Assembly: GCA_035493595.1 (NCBI GenBank)
Contig: DATJHZ010000195.1
Location: forward strand, 8,777-72,776
Length of the DNA stretch: 64,000 nt
Direction of reading: 5' to 3'
DNA from: DATCRE01 sp035493595
GTDB lineage: Bacteria > Bacteroidota > Bacteroidia > Cytophagales > Cyclobacteriaceae
The notes under the pieces were generated by a model. The model was not told the origin of the DNA and made no database searches. It saw nothing but the letters and a program-made list of their open reading frames with translations. The number at the start of each line of letters is the position of its first letter. Position 1 is the first letter of the stretch. A program made the translations under genes and the position numbers. Below are positions 34,118-43,264 of the stretch, piece after piece.

Positions 34118-36436
34118 TTAATTCGATTTACTTCTCTCCAACTTAAATCTTGTTTTTAAGTTGCCAACAGTAAGCGTAAAGTGACCATCTTCCAGCAAGC
34201 GCTCATTTTTGCTATTAGGGAAAGACAGGCTTTCTTCAGGCTTAATAACAAATGAAAATGTTGCAGACTCGCCAGGTTTGATGTCTTTCTTCTCATAGAA
34301 CTTCAGATCTCTGACAGGGCGGGAGATGCTACCAACTTCATCAAATAAAAACCAAAGCACAGCTTCTTTGCCTTCACGTGTACCTGTATTTTTCACAGTT
34401 ACTGTTGCTGTAATCTCTGAGGTTGCGCTGGTCAATACAGAGTCGCTAAGTGTAAGGTTTGAATACTCATACGATGTGTAGCTGAGGCCCGTACCGAAAG
34501 GCACCAAAGCAATTGGATTTGGAATTTCATGCGCCAGCAGAACTTCACTCGACTTATGATTATGCGGTACTAAACGATTAACAGCATATGGAAAGTTAAA
34601 GCTCATCTTCGCACTTGGATTTACCTTGCCACTTACAATTTCAGCAATGGCTTGTGCACCTTCAAAACCTGGCAATCCTGCAAACAGAACTGCGCCACAA
34701 CCATTATAGATCTTTGTGATAACACGAGGTCTTCCACTGATCATAACTAAAATAACTGGCTTGCCTGTAGCCTGCGCTGCTTTAACAAGTTCAATCTGAT
34801 CATCGGGTAAATTGATATCAAGGATGCTTCCATAACCTTCAGCGTAAGGAGCTTCACCAACAGCAACAACAATGGCATCAGCACCAGCAGCTTTTGATTT
34901 AATGTCGCTTGCGCCTAAAGCTAATGTAACTTTGGGGGCAGTAAACTCTTGCTGAAGTGCGGTGTAAAGTGTGAGCATATCTTTTGGATAAATACTTTCG
35001 TCACTTGTCATCCAACGTAATGTCCATCCACCACCAAGTGGTGCTTTAAGATTAGCTACCGGACCAACGACTACAATTTTTTTAGTTTTCTCTGGCGCCA
35101 AAGGCAATGTGTTTTTCTCATTGCGCATCAACACAATAGATTCGCGTGCAGCTTCAAGTGCTTTGGCTCTGTTTTCTTTTGATCCGATACGATCGAATCT
35201 GTCATTACGTGGTAATGGATTTTCGAAGAGACCTAAGTCAAGTTTCAAGCGAAGAATACGAGCAATAGAAAGATCAATTCTGTCCATATCTATTTTTCCT
35301 TCATTCACTAATTGTTTCAGATACTCACAGAAATCAGTAGTGTAAGGAGTCATCGCCATATCAACACCAGCCATGATTGCTTTGTATGTAGCATCTTTTT
35401 CATTTTCTGCTACACGATGATTTCTATAAAGTCTGATGATGTCTTCCCAATCAGTAACAGCAACACCTTTAAACTTAAGTTCGTCGCGAAGTAATTTTGT
35501 AAGGATGCGGCTTGAGGCATGAACAGCTTCGCCATTAACATCACCACTGTTTATCATAATGGTTTTAATACCAGCATCGATAGCAGCTTTAAAAGAAGGA
35601 ACATAAAATTCATATAAAGTTTGATCAGAGAAATCTGCCGGTCCACGGTCCCAACCATTTTTAGGATCTGAATAGCCTAAGAAATGTTTGGCTGTTGCTG
35701 CAATTTTATAAGGAGCAATATCAGGATCGTTCTGAACACCCTTAACATAAATGCTTGCCATAGTTGAAGCAACATAAGGCGACTCACCAAGTGTTTCATA
35801 AAAGCGACCCCATAGTGGTGTACGACTCAAGTCGAGCACCGGCGCAAATAACCACTGATGACCGAGGTCTGCAGTTTCTATAGCAGTAACGTGGGCCATG
35901 TCTGCAGGAAACTGATTGTTGTACGTTGCAGCCGTATTGATAGCATGCGGAAATATCGTTCCACCTTCCAGGTAGTTAGGACCGTGCATGTGGTCAACAC
36001 CATAGATAATTGGAATTTTTAAACGAGATACCTTTAAGTTGTGCTCTTGCAATTCTTTGTAAAACGTGTACCAGGTTTGAGGCGATACAGCAATACCATT
36101 CAGAAAAGAACCTACATGATATTTGCGTAGTATGGTACCGAGCTTGCCAGTATCAACTTTAATTTCAATTTTAAGATCAGTACCGGCTCCCCATTGTGAG
36201 TTTGTTACAATGACTGAATTATTGATCTGAGTCATCTGGCCAATCTTTTCTTCAAGCGTCATTTGCGAAAGAAGATCATCAATTTTCTTTTCGATGGCTT
36301 CATCGGTTCCCCGCTCAGCCTGTCTTCTTTCTTTGGATGAAAGCGAAGAGGTTGAGTCAGCTGGTTTTGGCGAATTGCATCCTGTAACGAGGCAAACTAC
36401 AAGGAGCCATGCCAGAAGGATTTTAGTTAGGTTCAT
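34118..36436 (-). CDS. bglX: Glycoside hydrolase family 3 beta-glucosidase, lipoprotein
   Basis: 772 residues. Lipoprotein signal ends LVTGC (Cys20). GH3 N-terminal barrel: MTLEEKIGQMTQ, YGVDHMHGPNY, ATAKHFLGYSDP, and the nucleophile Asp329 in GVAVTDWEDI. The C-terminal alpha/beta sandwich follows (ARESIVLMRNEKNTLPL, GGGWTLRW) and then a fibronectin-III-like domain (SYEYSNLTLSDS ... ITATVTVKNTGTREGKEAVLWFLFDEVGSISRP). It would release glucose from beta-glucans or cello-oligosaccharides at the cell surface or in the periplasm. Confidence 0.92.
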   Translation of the reverse strand: MNLTKILLAWLLVVCLVTGCNSPKPADSTSSLSSKERRQAERGTDEAIEKKIDDLLSQMTLEEKIGQMTQINNSVIVTNSQWGAGTDLKIEIKVDTGKLGTILRKYHVGSFLNGIAVSPQTWYTFYKELQEHNLKVSRLKIPIIYGVDHMHGPNYLEGGTIFPHAINTAATYNNQFPADMAHVTAIETADLGHQWLFAPVLDLSRTPLWGRFYETLGESPYVASTMASIYVKGVQNDPDIAPYKIAATAKHFLGYSDPKNGWDRGPADFSDQTLYEFYVPSFKAAIDAGIKTIMINSGDVNGEAVHASSRILTKLLRDELKFKGVAVTDWEDIIRLYRNHRVAENEKDATYKAIMAGVDMAMTPYTTDFCEYLKQLVNEGKIDMDRIDLSIARILRLKLDLGLFENPLPRNDRFDRIGSKENRAKALEAARESIVLMRNEKNTLPLAPEKTKKIVVVGPVANLKAPLGGGWTLRWMTSDESIYPKDMLTLYTALQQEFTAPKVTLALGASDIKSKAAGADAIVVAVGEAPYAEGYGSILDINLPDDQIELVKAAQATGKPVILVMISGRPRVITKIYNGCGAVLFAGLPGFEGAQAIAEIVSGKVNPSAKMSFNFPYAVNRLVPHNHKSSEVLLAHEIPNPIALVPFGTGLSYTSYEYSNLTLSDSVLTSATSEITATVTVKNTGTREGKEAVLWFLFDEVGSISRPVRDLKFYEKKDIKPGESATFSFVIKPEESLSFPNSKNERLLEDGHFTLTVGNLKTRFKLERSKSN

Positions 36437-36621
36437 GTTTAGTACTTATGGTTTGGTTGAAAAAACGAGGCCGAATTTAACGATAGATGACGGTATGGCT
36501 AGCACGTATTGTTCATAACTTTGGGTGAAAATGTTAAATAAACCGGATTTTTAGGCAAGACGTTGTACTTACTATATTCTGCAGCTTTGATATTTTTCCA
36601 TTTCAGATTCTATCATAGAAG

Positions 36622-38697
36622 ATGCGTTGGATTCCTTTTCCCTTTGTTCGGATTGTTTTATTTCTAATCGCTGGCATCTTGCTGGGAATTTATCAGCCTG
36701 ACCTAGTACCATATAACGTAGCCTTTTGGTTCGGAATATTTTCTACACTCCTCTTTTTGTCTTTGGTGATATTCGTTCCGGCATCATCTGAACTAACTCG
36801 TGGAGGTATAGCATTGGCGGCTGTGTTTGCTGCAGGATATATTCGTTCCGTTAATCACATCCAATCAAAAGAACCCAATCATGTATTGCAAATTCATGAT
36901 CAGATTGAAGCATTCTCAGTACAACTTTTCAATCAGCCATCACAGGGAGAAAAAACTTCAAAAGCTGAAGGGGAGATTGATGCCGTGCAGATCAGAGGAA
37001 AATGGCACAGAGCAGAAGGAAAAATTCACTTGCTTTTTTTACAAGAAAACAACGCATTTCAATATGGAGATGGACTAATTATAAAGGGCAATCCTCAGAC
37101 TGTACATGCACCATCAAATCCGGGTGAGTTTGATTACAGAAAATTCTTAGCGTTCAAAAATATTTATCATCAAAAACTTGTAAAGTCAGCAGATGTAAGA
37201 TTCATAAAACATAATTCCAGGTCTTTACTTTTCGAATGGGCTTATGCAGCACGAAGTTGGGGTGACAGAGTATTACATGAGAATATAAAAGGTAGCCAGG
37301 AACGTGCTATTGCATCAGCTTTAATTCTTGGCGTTACTGATGAGTTGGACTGGAACATCTTAAATGCATACGCTTCTACAGGCGTGTTACATGTACTATC
37401 CGTGAGTGGCCTTCACGTAGGTATAGTGTATATGATTTTACTTTTTCTGTTTAAACCACTTGAGAATAGAAGAGAAGGTAAATGGATATTGGCCATTGTA
37501 AGCATCATTGTGTTATGGGCTTATGCTTTTATTACAGGTCTTTCGCCTTCGGTATTAAGGTCAGTAACGATGTTTACTTTTATAGCATTATCGAGAGCTA
37601 TCAACAGGCATACCGATATTTATAACACGCTTTCATTATCGGCATTTATTCTTCTGGTGTATGATCCGTTTATGATCATGTCAGTTGGGTTTCAATTATC
37701 ATATCTGGCATTATTAGGCATCATCTATTTTCAGCCAAGATTATATCAATTGTGGGAACCTAAATGGATGTGGCTTGATAAAATATGGGAAGTCTCTTCT
37801 GTATCCATAGCGGCACAGCTTGTAACCTTTCCCGTCAGTTTGCTTTACTTCCATCAGTTTCCAATATATTTCCTATTTGCCAATTTACTTGTTATACCAG
37901 TTTCATTTGTAGTGCTGGTTGGTGGCTTGGCATTATTGGCAATTCAGTTCATTAGTCCTTTGGCGCATGTAATAGGGGTGTCGCTTGAATTCATTATTAA
38001 GGGCATGAACTCGTTTATCGTCCTCGTAAATAACCTGCCCTGGAGTACTTTGAGTAATGTTTCAATAACATCAATGCAGTATTGGTTGCTTATGGGAGTT
38101 TTAGCTTCAATAGCTTTAATGTTTAGATTTCGTCGTTTTAGCTATGCTGTTATCATTACACTTCTCATGGGGATATTCTCAGTGATTCAATGGACGCAGT
38201 ATTTTAACTTCTTCAGCAAACAAAAGATCACGGTTTATAACATACCACATCATACGGCTATCGACCTGTTTGATCAAGGCAAAACACATTTTGTGTTTGA
38301 TTCCGTTTTGCATAGTGATTCCAAAAGGATCGCGTATTCAATCAATCCAAACCGGGTAACGTATGGTATAAACTATTTGGAAGATGCATCGACAACCCCT
38401 TTAGCGAAAACGATTGTCGGTGCCAGGGTTATCCGTTGGAGGGATAAATATTTTCTCCAAATAATCAGTTCGGCATTTAAGGTTCCGTTAAATTTACCTT
38501 CGTTTGATTATTGTATCGTAAGCAACAACGCTGTTCACGATTTGGTAACAATTCAGAAACAGTTGAAGTTTAAGAAACTGATTATCGATAGCAGCAACTC
38601 TTACTACGTTGCCGATGGTTTGTTGAAGAGAAGTCAAGCGAATAAGATTGATGTTTATTCAGTACTTCATCAGGGAGCTTATGAAGAGCTGATATAA
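36622..38697 (+). CDS. comEC: ComEC/Rec2-family DNA uptake channel
   Basis: 691-residue inner-membrane protein. N-terminal TM segments and a soluble DUF4131-like domain (HVLQIHDQIEAFSVQLFNQ ... PSNPGEFDYRKFLAFKNIYHQ) precede the competence domain. That domain is marked by ALILGVTDELDWNILNAYASTGVLHVLSVSGLHVGIVYMIL and ITGLSPSVLRSVTMF. The C-terminal portion after residue 530 has no HxHxDH metallo-beta-lactamase motif, as in many shorter relatives. The protein should form the channel for single-stranded DNA in natural transformation. Confidence 0.9.
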   Translation: MRWIPFPFVRIVLFLIAGILLGIYQPDLVPYNVAFWFGIFSTLLFLSLVIFVPASSELTRGGIALAAVFAAGYIRSVNHIQSKEPNHVLQIHDQIEAFSVQLFNQPSQGEKTSKAEGEIDAVQIRGKWHRAEGKIHLLFLQENNAFQYGDGLIIKGNPQTVHAPSNPGEFDYRKFLAFKNIYHQKLVKSADVRFIKHNSRSLLFEWAYAARSWGDRVLHENIKGSQERAIASALILGVTDELDWNILNAYASTGVLHVLSVSGLHVGIVYMILLFLFKPLENRREGKWILAIVSIIVLWAYAFITGLSPSVLRSVTMFTFIALSRAINRHTDIYNTLSLSAFILLVYDPFMIMSVGFQLSYLALLGIIYFQPRLYQLWEPKWMWLDKIWEVSSVSIAAQLVTFPVSLLYFHQFPIYFLFANLLVIPVSFVVLVGGLALLAIQFISPLAHVIGVSLEFIIKGMNSFIVLVNNLPWSTLSNVSITSMQYWLLMGVLASIALMFRFRRFSYAVIITLLMGIFSVIQWTQYFNFFSKQKITVYNIPHHTAIDLFDQGKTHFVFDSVLHSDSKRIAYSINPNRVTYGINYLEDASTTPLAKTIVGARVIRWRDKYFLQIISSAFKVPLNLPSFDYCIVSNNAVHDLVTIQKQLKFKKLIIDSSNSYYVADGLLKRSQANKIDVYSVLHQGAYEELI

Positions 38698-38700
38698 AAT

Positions 38701-38785
38701 GGTCATTAGACATTAGTCAATAGTAATTAGTTATTGTAAACTGATTACTATCTATTGACTATCGACCATCGACTGATGACTATTT
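38701..38785. repeat. Heptad repeat array, locus B, divergent halves
   Basis: The left half (38701-38736), read on the minus strand, gives ACTAATT, ACTATTG, ACTAATG, TCTAATG. The right half (38740-38785), on the plus strand, gives ACTGATT, ACTATCT, a 4-base slip, then ACTATCG, ACCATCG, ACTGATG, ACTATTT. The opposed halves can pair imperfectly as a long stem. It lies between comEC and the enoyl-CoA hydratase gene. Confidence 0.72.
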
Positions 38786-38801
38786 AAAAAAATGACTACC
38801 C

Positions 38802-39575
38802 ATGAAATACGTTGAATACGCCGTTAAGGACAGAGTTGGTTATATAACATTAAACCGACCTGATAAACGAAATGCGTTAAGCAGTGAATTGGTTGCAGAT
38901 CTGAAAGAAGGTTTTGCGCTTGCTGAAAATGACGCCGCCGTAAAAGTCATTGTACTAAAAGCAAATGGCGATACGTTTTGTGCAGGTGCAGATCTTGAGT
39001 ATCTGCAGAAGCTTCAGGGTTTTTCGTATGAAGAGAATCTCAAAGACTCAACAAGCTTGAAGGATCTTTTTCTTCAGATTTATTTATGTAAGAAAGTTGT
39101 TGTTGCTCAGGTACAAGGTCACGCTTTAGCTGGTGGCTGTGGACTTGTTACAGTATGTGATTTTATATTTGCAGTGCCTGAAGCTAAGTTTGGTTATACA
39201 GAAGTTAAGATAGGATTCATTCCTGCAGTTGTATTGGTATTCCTGTTGCGTAAAGTAGGGGAGTTGCGCACGCGTCATCTGTTGCTTAGTGGCAATTTAA
39301 TTTTAGCCGAGGACGCACAAGGCATAGGTATTGTGAGCAGCATCTATCCCCAAACTATTATTGAAGAAGAGGTACGCAAATTCACATATAACCTCGTTAA
39401 CGGGAACTCATACAACTCCATGAAGTTAACCAAGGAAATGATTACCAACGTGCACTCCCTTTCCCTGGAAGAGGCTCTTAACTATGCCGCCGAAATGAAT
39501 GCCACCGCCCGCGGCTCCGAAGACTGCAAAAAAGGCATCTCCGCCTTCCTTAATAAAGAAAAATTATCATGGTGA
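38802..39575 (+). CDS. Enoyl-CoA hydratase/isomerase family protein
   Basis: 257 residues of the crotonase fold. It has LNRPDKRNALSSELV, DTFCAGADLEYLQ (oxyanion hole region), GHALAGGCGLVTVCDFIFA and EVKIGFIPAVV. Glu at E-V-K before GF is the Glu144-like position; the usual second Glu in LGxxPxxGGT is replaced here by GFIPAVVLVF. Probably fatty or branched-chain acyl-CoA catabolism, but the exact substrate is open. The gene is bracketed on both sides by heptad repeat arrays. Confidence 0.88.
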   Translation: MKYVEYAVKDRVGYITLNRPDKRNALSSELVADLKEGFALAENDAAVKVIVLKANGDTFCAGADLEYLQKLQGFSYEENLKDSTSLKDLFLQIYLCKKVVVAQVQGHALAGGCGLVTVCDFIFAVPEAKFGYTEVKIGFIPAVVLVFLLRKVGELRTRHLLLSGNLILAEDAQGIGIVSSIYPQTIIEEEVRKFTYNLVNGNSYNSMKLTKEMITNVHSLSLEEALNYAAEMNATARGSEDCKKGISAFLNKEKLSW

Positions 39576-39580
39576 ATATT

Positions 39581-39715
39581 GGTCATTTGTCAAATCAGTC
39601 ATTGGGGTCAATAGTAATCGTACTTCGTCAATCTGGAATCGTAAATAGTCATTTAGGATACGCTCACTAATTACTATTGACTGTTAACTATCGACTGCTG
39701 ACTAATGTCTAAATG
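39581..39715. repeat. Heptad repeat array, locus C, divergent halves
   Basis: The left part (39581-39617), read on the minus strand, contains ACTATTG and ACTGATT with slips. The middle (39620-39655) holds ACTTCGT, CAATCTG, GAATCGT, AAATAGT. The right part (39666-39707) has six exact-register units: ACTAATT, ACTATTG, ACTGTTA, ACTATCG, ACTGCTG, ACTAATG. It ends 20 bases before the recQ start. Confidence 0.75.
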
Positions 39716-39734
39716 ATCCGTATATTGCATAGTT

Positions 39735-41651
39735 GTGGAAACGCCCTTAGCTATACTTCAGCAATATTGGAAGCACAGTCAATTCAGGCCGCTGCAGGAA
39801 GATATCATTCAATCTGTTTTAAAAGGTAATGATACATTGGCTCTCTTGCCTACTGGAGGAGGTAAGTCAGTTTGTTTTCAGGTACCAGCATTAATTCTTC
39901 CAGGAATCTGTATAGTGATAACGCCGCTCATAGCCCTGATGAAAGATCAGGTTGAGCAATTAAACAAAAGAGAAATTGAAGCTGTAGCCATTCACTCAGG
40001 TATGAGCAAGCAGCAGATCGACATACTGTTGGATAATTGTATTTACGGCACTATCAAGTTTCTCTACGTTTCTCCTGAGAGAATTCAAACAGAAATTTTT
40101 CAGGCTCGTGTTAAACAAATGAAAGTTTCTCTGATTGTTGTAGACGAGGCCCATTGCATCTCTCAATGGGGTTATGACTTTCGTCCGTCGTATCTGAAAA
40201 TTTCCTTGCTTCGTGAAGTAATGCCTTCAGTTCCTGTTATTGCGCTCACTGCTACTGCAACGGTAAAGGTGAAGGAAGATATTATAGCGCAGTTAAAATT
40301 CAGAACTGCACACCAGGTATTTCAGAAATCATTCGTGCGCGAGAATCTCTCTTTCGTAGTACGTAAATCAGAAAACAAAGAAAAGAGATTGCTGGATGCT
40401 TTATCAAAAGTTAAAGGATCAACTATAATTTATGTACGCTCCAGAAAAGCAACAGAAACACTTTCATCCTGGCTTGCTGCAAGATCTATCAGCGCAACAT
40501 TTTATCATGCTGGTTTGAGTTTTGGTGATCGTGTTAAACGACAGGAAGATTGGATTCAGGATAAGTGCCGGGTAATGATAGCAACCAACGCCTTTGGTAT
40601 GGGCATTGACAAGCCCGATGTGAGGATGGTGATTCATCTTGATCTTACAGAAAATATTGAGTCGTATTACCAGGAGGCGGGCCGTGCAGGTCGTGACGGA
40701 CAGCGATCTTTCGCGTTGATATTATATCATGAGGGCGATATTGTCAGTTTGAAAACTAAAGTTGAACAATCACAACCTTCGTTGGATTTTCTTAAGAAAG
40801 TTTATCAGGCCATTTCAAATTATTATCAGCTGGCATTGGGCAGCGCCGAAGGCGAAAGTTTTGATTTTGATCTGCCCGTGTTCTGTGATCAATTTGGTTT
40901 ACATGCCACTGAAGTTTACAATGCGCTAAAGAAATTAGAAGAGGAGGGACTCATTCAGTTTAATGAGAGTTTTTATAGCCCATCCGTTGTTCATTTTACA
41001 ATGGACAAACTCGCTCTGTATACTTTTCAGGTTGCCAACGCCAGGTTTGATCCGCTTATTAAAATGATGCTGAGGTTATATGGAGGCGAATTGTTTTCTG
41101 GCTTTATCAGAATTTCAGAAGCCTATCTCGCTAAAGCAATTCAGATTTCAGTGAAGGATACTAAAACTCTGCTGACACAACTTCATGAATTAAATGTTAT
41201 TCTATATCAACCTGCTAAGGATAAGCCACAGCTAAATTTTATCATGGCCCGACAGGATGCAGCAAATTTACCTGTTAATAAAAGCAGGCTTGCCGAAAGA
41301 AGAGAGCTGTCACTGCAAAAGATGAATGCCATGATTCAGTTGGTTTCTTCAAAAGATCATTGCCGTATGCAACTTATGCAGGATTATTTTGGTGAAGTGA
41401 CAAACCAGGAATGTGGCATATGTGACGTTTGTATTGATAAACGAAAAAGTGAAAATATTTCGACTGTTCACGAAATCAGGCAGGAGATTTTAACTAACAT
41501 TTCAAAACAAGCCATGTTGATAGAAGAATTGGAAGACCGGATATCTCCGCAGGACCATGAATTGTTTATCGACATTATTCGTGATTTAGTAGATTCAGGG
41601 GAGATTGAATATGATCCATTTTGGAAATTGCGTAAGCCTGTAACAAAATGA
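39735..41651 (+). CDS. recQ: RecQ-family ATP-dependent DNA helicase
   Basis: 638 residues from GTG 39735. Helicase motifs: motif 0 QYWKHSQFRPLQEDII, Walker A LLPTGGGKSVCFQ, VVDEAHCISQWGYDFRPSY, ALTATATVKVKED, YHAGLSFGDR, ATNAFGMGIDKPDVRMVIH and YYQEAGRAGRDG. A RecQ-C-terminal zinc module follows: C-M..M..D..C (DHCRMQLMQDYFGE..NQECGICDVC). A winged-helix region lies between. There is no clear HRDC domain at the end. 3'-to-5' helicase in recombination repair. Confidence 0.94.
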   Translation: METPLAILQQYWKHSQFRPLQEDIIQSVLKGNDTLALLPTGGGKSVCFQVPALILPGICIVITPLIALMKDQVEQLNKREIEAVAIHSGMSKQQIDILLDNCIYGTIKFLYVSPERIQTEIFQARVKQMKVSLIVVDEAHCISQWGYDFRPSYLKISLLREVMPSVPVIALTATATVKVKEDIIAQLKFRTAHQVFQKSFVRENLSFVVRKSENKEKRLLDALSKVKGSTIIYVRSRKATETLSSWLAARSISATFYHAGLSFGDRVKRQEDWIQDKCRVMIATNAFGMGIDKPDVRMVIHLDLTENIESYYQEAGRAGRDGQRSFALILYHEGDIVSLKTKVEQSQPSLDFLKKVYQAISNYYQLALGSAEGESFDFDLPVFCDQFGLHATEVYNALKKLEEEGLIQFNESFYSPSVVHFTMDKLALYTFQVANARFDPLIKMMLRLYGGELFSGFIRISEAYLAKAIQISVKDTKTLLTQLHELNVILYQPAKDKPQLNFIMARQDAANLPVNKSRLAERRELSLQKMNAMIQLVSSKDHCRMQLMQDYFGEVTNQECGICDVCIDKRKSENISTVHEIRQEILTNISKQAMLIEELEDRISPQDHELFIDIIRDLVDSGEIEYDPFWKLRKPVTK

Positions 41652-41684
41652 GATACTCAAGTGTTTTATAATAATATTTCTGTT

Positions 41685-42407
41685 ATGAAAAGAATTGCCA
41701 AGCGTATTTTGGAAATCATTTTATATGTTCATGTAATATTATTTTTTGCTTTAGTTCTGACGCATTGCTCGTTTACTCATTTTGCCAAAATCTCCTATGC
41801 TGCTGCAAAAAAGAATAAGCCATTTGATGTTATCATCGTTCCGGGTATTCCTTATGTAGAGGGTGAGACAAATGAGGTGATGAAGATGCGTGTGTTTTGG
41901 GCCAAGCATTTATACGACAGTGGTTACGCAAAGAATATTATTTTTTCCGGGTCATCGGTTTACAGTCCTTATGTAGAAGGTATCGTTATGAAAATTATGG
42001 CCGATTCATTAGGTATACCACCTGATCATTCATTCTCGGAGACAAAAGCTGAGCATAGCACTGAAAATGTTTACTACTCATGGAAGATGGCCAGAGATAT
42101 GGGCTTTAAAAAAATTGCCCTGGCTACTGATCCATATCAGGCAGGTTTGTTACGTGGATTTGTAAAAGAGTATTGTCCCGGAGTCAAATCTATACCTATT
42201 ATTTTCGGCACGATGAATATGGGAAATATTAAGTTGCCCGTTGTAAATGCCCAATCTGCTTTTGTGAAAGATTTTGTTTCTATAACAGAACGTCAGACTT
42301 TATGGGAACGCTTTAGAGGCACACGTGGAAGACGAGTAAGAGAAGAAGTTAGGGCTGAACTTAAAAAGAAGAAAAAACAAAAACAGGAAGAGGCATCGAC
42401 AAATTAG
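41685..42407 (+). CDS. YdcF/SanA-like DUF218 membrane protein
   Basis: 240 residues from the ATG at 41685 (MKRIAKRILEII); an upstream in-frame GTG at 41661 is less likely. One N-terminal TM anchor precedes the DUF218 domain: PFDVIIVPGIPYVEG, RVFWAKHLYDSGYAKNIIFSGSSVYSPYVEG, ETKAEHSTENVYYSWKMARDMGFKKIALATDPYQ. A Lys/Glu-rich tail ends the protein. The family is implicated in envelope integrity but poorly characterised. Confidence 0.85.
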   Translation: MKRIAKRILEIILYVHVILFFALVLTHCSFTHFAKISYAAAKKNKPFDVIIVPGIPYVEGETNEVMKMRVFWAKHLYDSGYAKNIIFSGSSVYSPYVEGIVMKIMADSLGIPPDHSFSETKAEHSTENVYYSWKMARDMGFKKIALATDPYQAGLLRGFVKEYCPGVKSIPIIFGTMNMGNIKLPVVNAQSAFVKDFVSITERQTLWERFRGTRGRRVREEVRAELKKKKKQKQEEASTN

Positions 42408-42452
42408 CCTCATCCTAGACTGTCTCCAGAGAAGAAGGATTTGGAACGAGGT

Positions 42453-43175
42453 CTACTCTTTCTTTTTCAAAAATATTTTATGATATAATGTTAACCTTCC
42501 TATATCACGCGAATAATATCCTTTGTTGCTGGCTCTTTTCTGAACGATGTGTAAATATCCCACTTCAACCGATATTTTTTTACTCAATACAAATTCTGTA
42601 GCTGCATAGATTCTATTTTGATCAAACGTATTGGCGCGGTCATTATACATCACTTCATCACTCGCTTTAAAAATATATTTATCGTTGAGTTTGTAGCTTA
42701 GTTGTGACCTGAAACGAAATCTGAAATTGAAATTGTAACCATCCTCCAACTCTGTTTTGGCTTTATTAACCTGACGTATGTAACGTTCATCAACACGAAC
42801 ACGCTCCTGGAATTTTAATTTTTTAGTAAGGGGAATGTGATATGTCAATTCCTGAAAAGGACGAATCTCTGGTGTAACTACTTTGTATCCGTCTTCAGGT
42901 ATCTGAGCGTAGATCCATGAAAAACTACAACCCACAGCAGGTTCAAAATTCTTTATCAGGTAGTGAAGATGTGTGTGGGCAATTAATTGATTTTGAACAT
43001 CCGGGTTTATAAATCGGCGATTGTCAACTTCATTTATCCAGCTTAGCCTCTCATTGAAGTAGATCTGGTTGAAATAACGAATCCAATAAACTTTTTGGTG
43101 CAACGTCTTGCCTTGCGAATAAGCAGTACTCGTTAATGCACCAAGTAAAAAACAGATGGTGGTCAGTCTTTTCAT
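42453..43175 (-). CDS. DUF2490 domain protein
   Basis: 240 residues. Signal peptide ends AYSQG. The body has repeated beta-strands typical of DUF2490 (WIRYFNQIYFNERLSWINEVDNRRF, RPFQELTYHIPLTKKLKFQERVRVDERYIR, YNFNFRFRFRSQLSYKLNDKYIFKASDEVMYN). It is probably an outer-membrane barrel of unknown function, in a single-gene unit between convergent ydcF and recN. Confidence 0.85.
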   Translation of the reverse strand: MKRLTTICFLLGALTSTAYSQGKTLHQKVYWIRYFNQIYFNERLSWINEVDNRRFINPDVQNQLIAHTHLHYLIKNFEPAVGCSFSWIYAQIPEDGYKVVTPEIRPFQELTYHIPLTKKLKFQERVRVDERYIRQVNKAKTELEDGYNFNFRFRFRSQLSYKLNDKYIFKASDEVMYNDRANTFDQNRIYAATEFVLSKKISVEVGYLHIVQKRASNKGYYSRDIGRLTLYHKIFLKKKE

Positions 43176-43264
43176 GGGCTATTTAAAAAATTACTATGGT
43201 GCTAGATTAATAAATCCTGTTTCAGTTAGGAGTTTAGTTTAATAATTAGAAATTGATTTTGATA

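Noticed and set aside
11883..39715. CRISPR array at heptad loci
   Set aside because: Units are 7 bases without unique spacers, and no cas gene is present.
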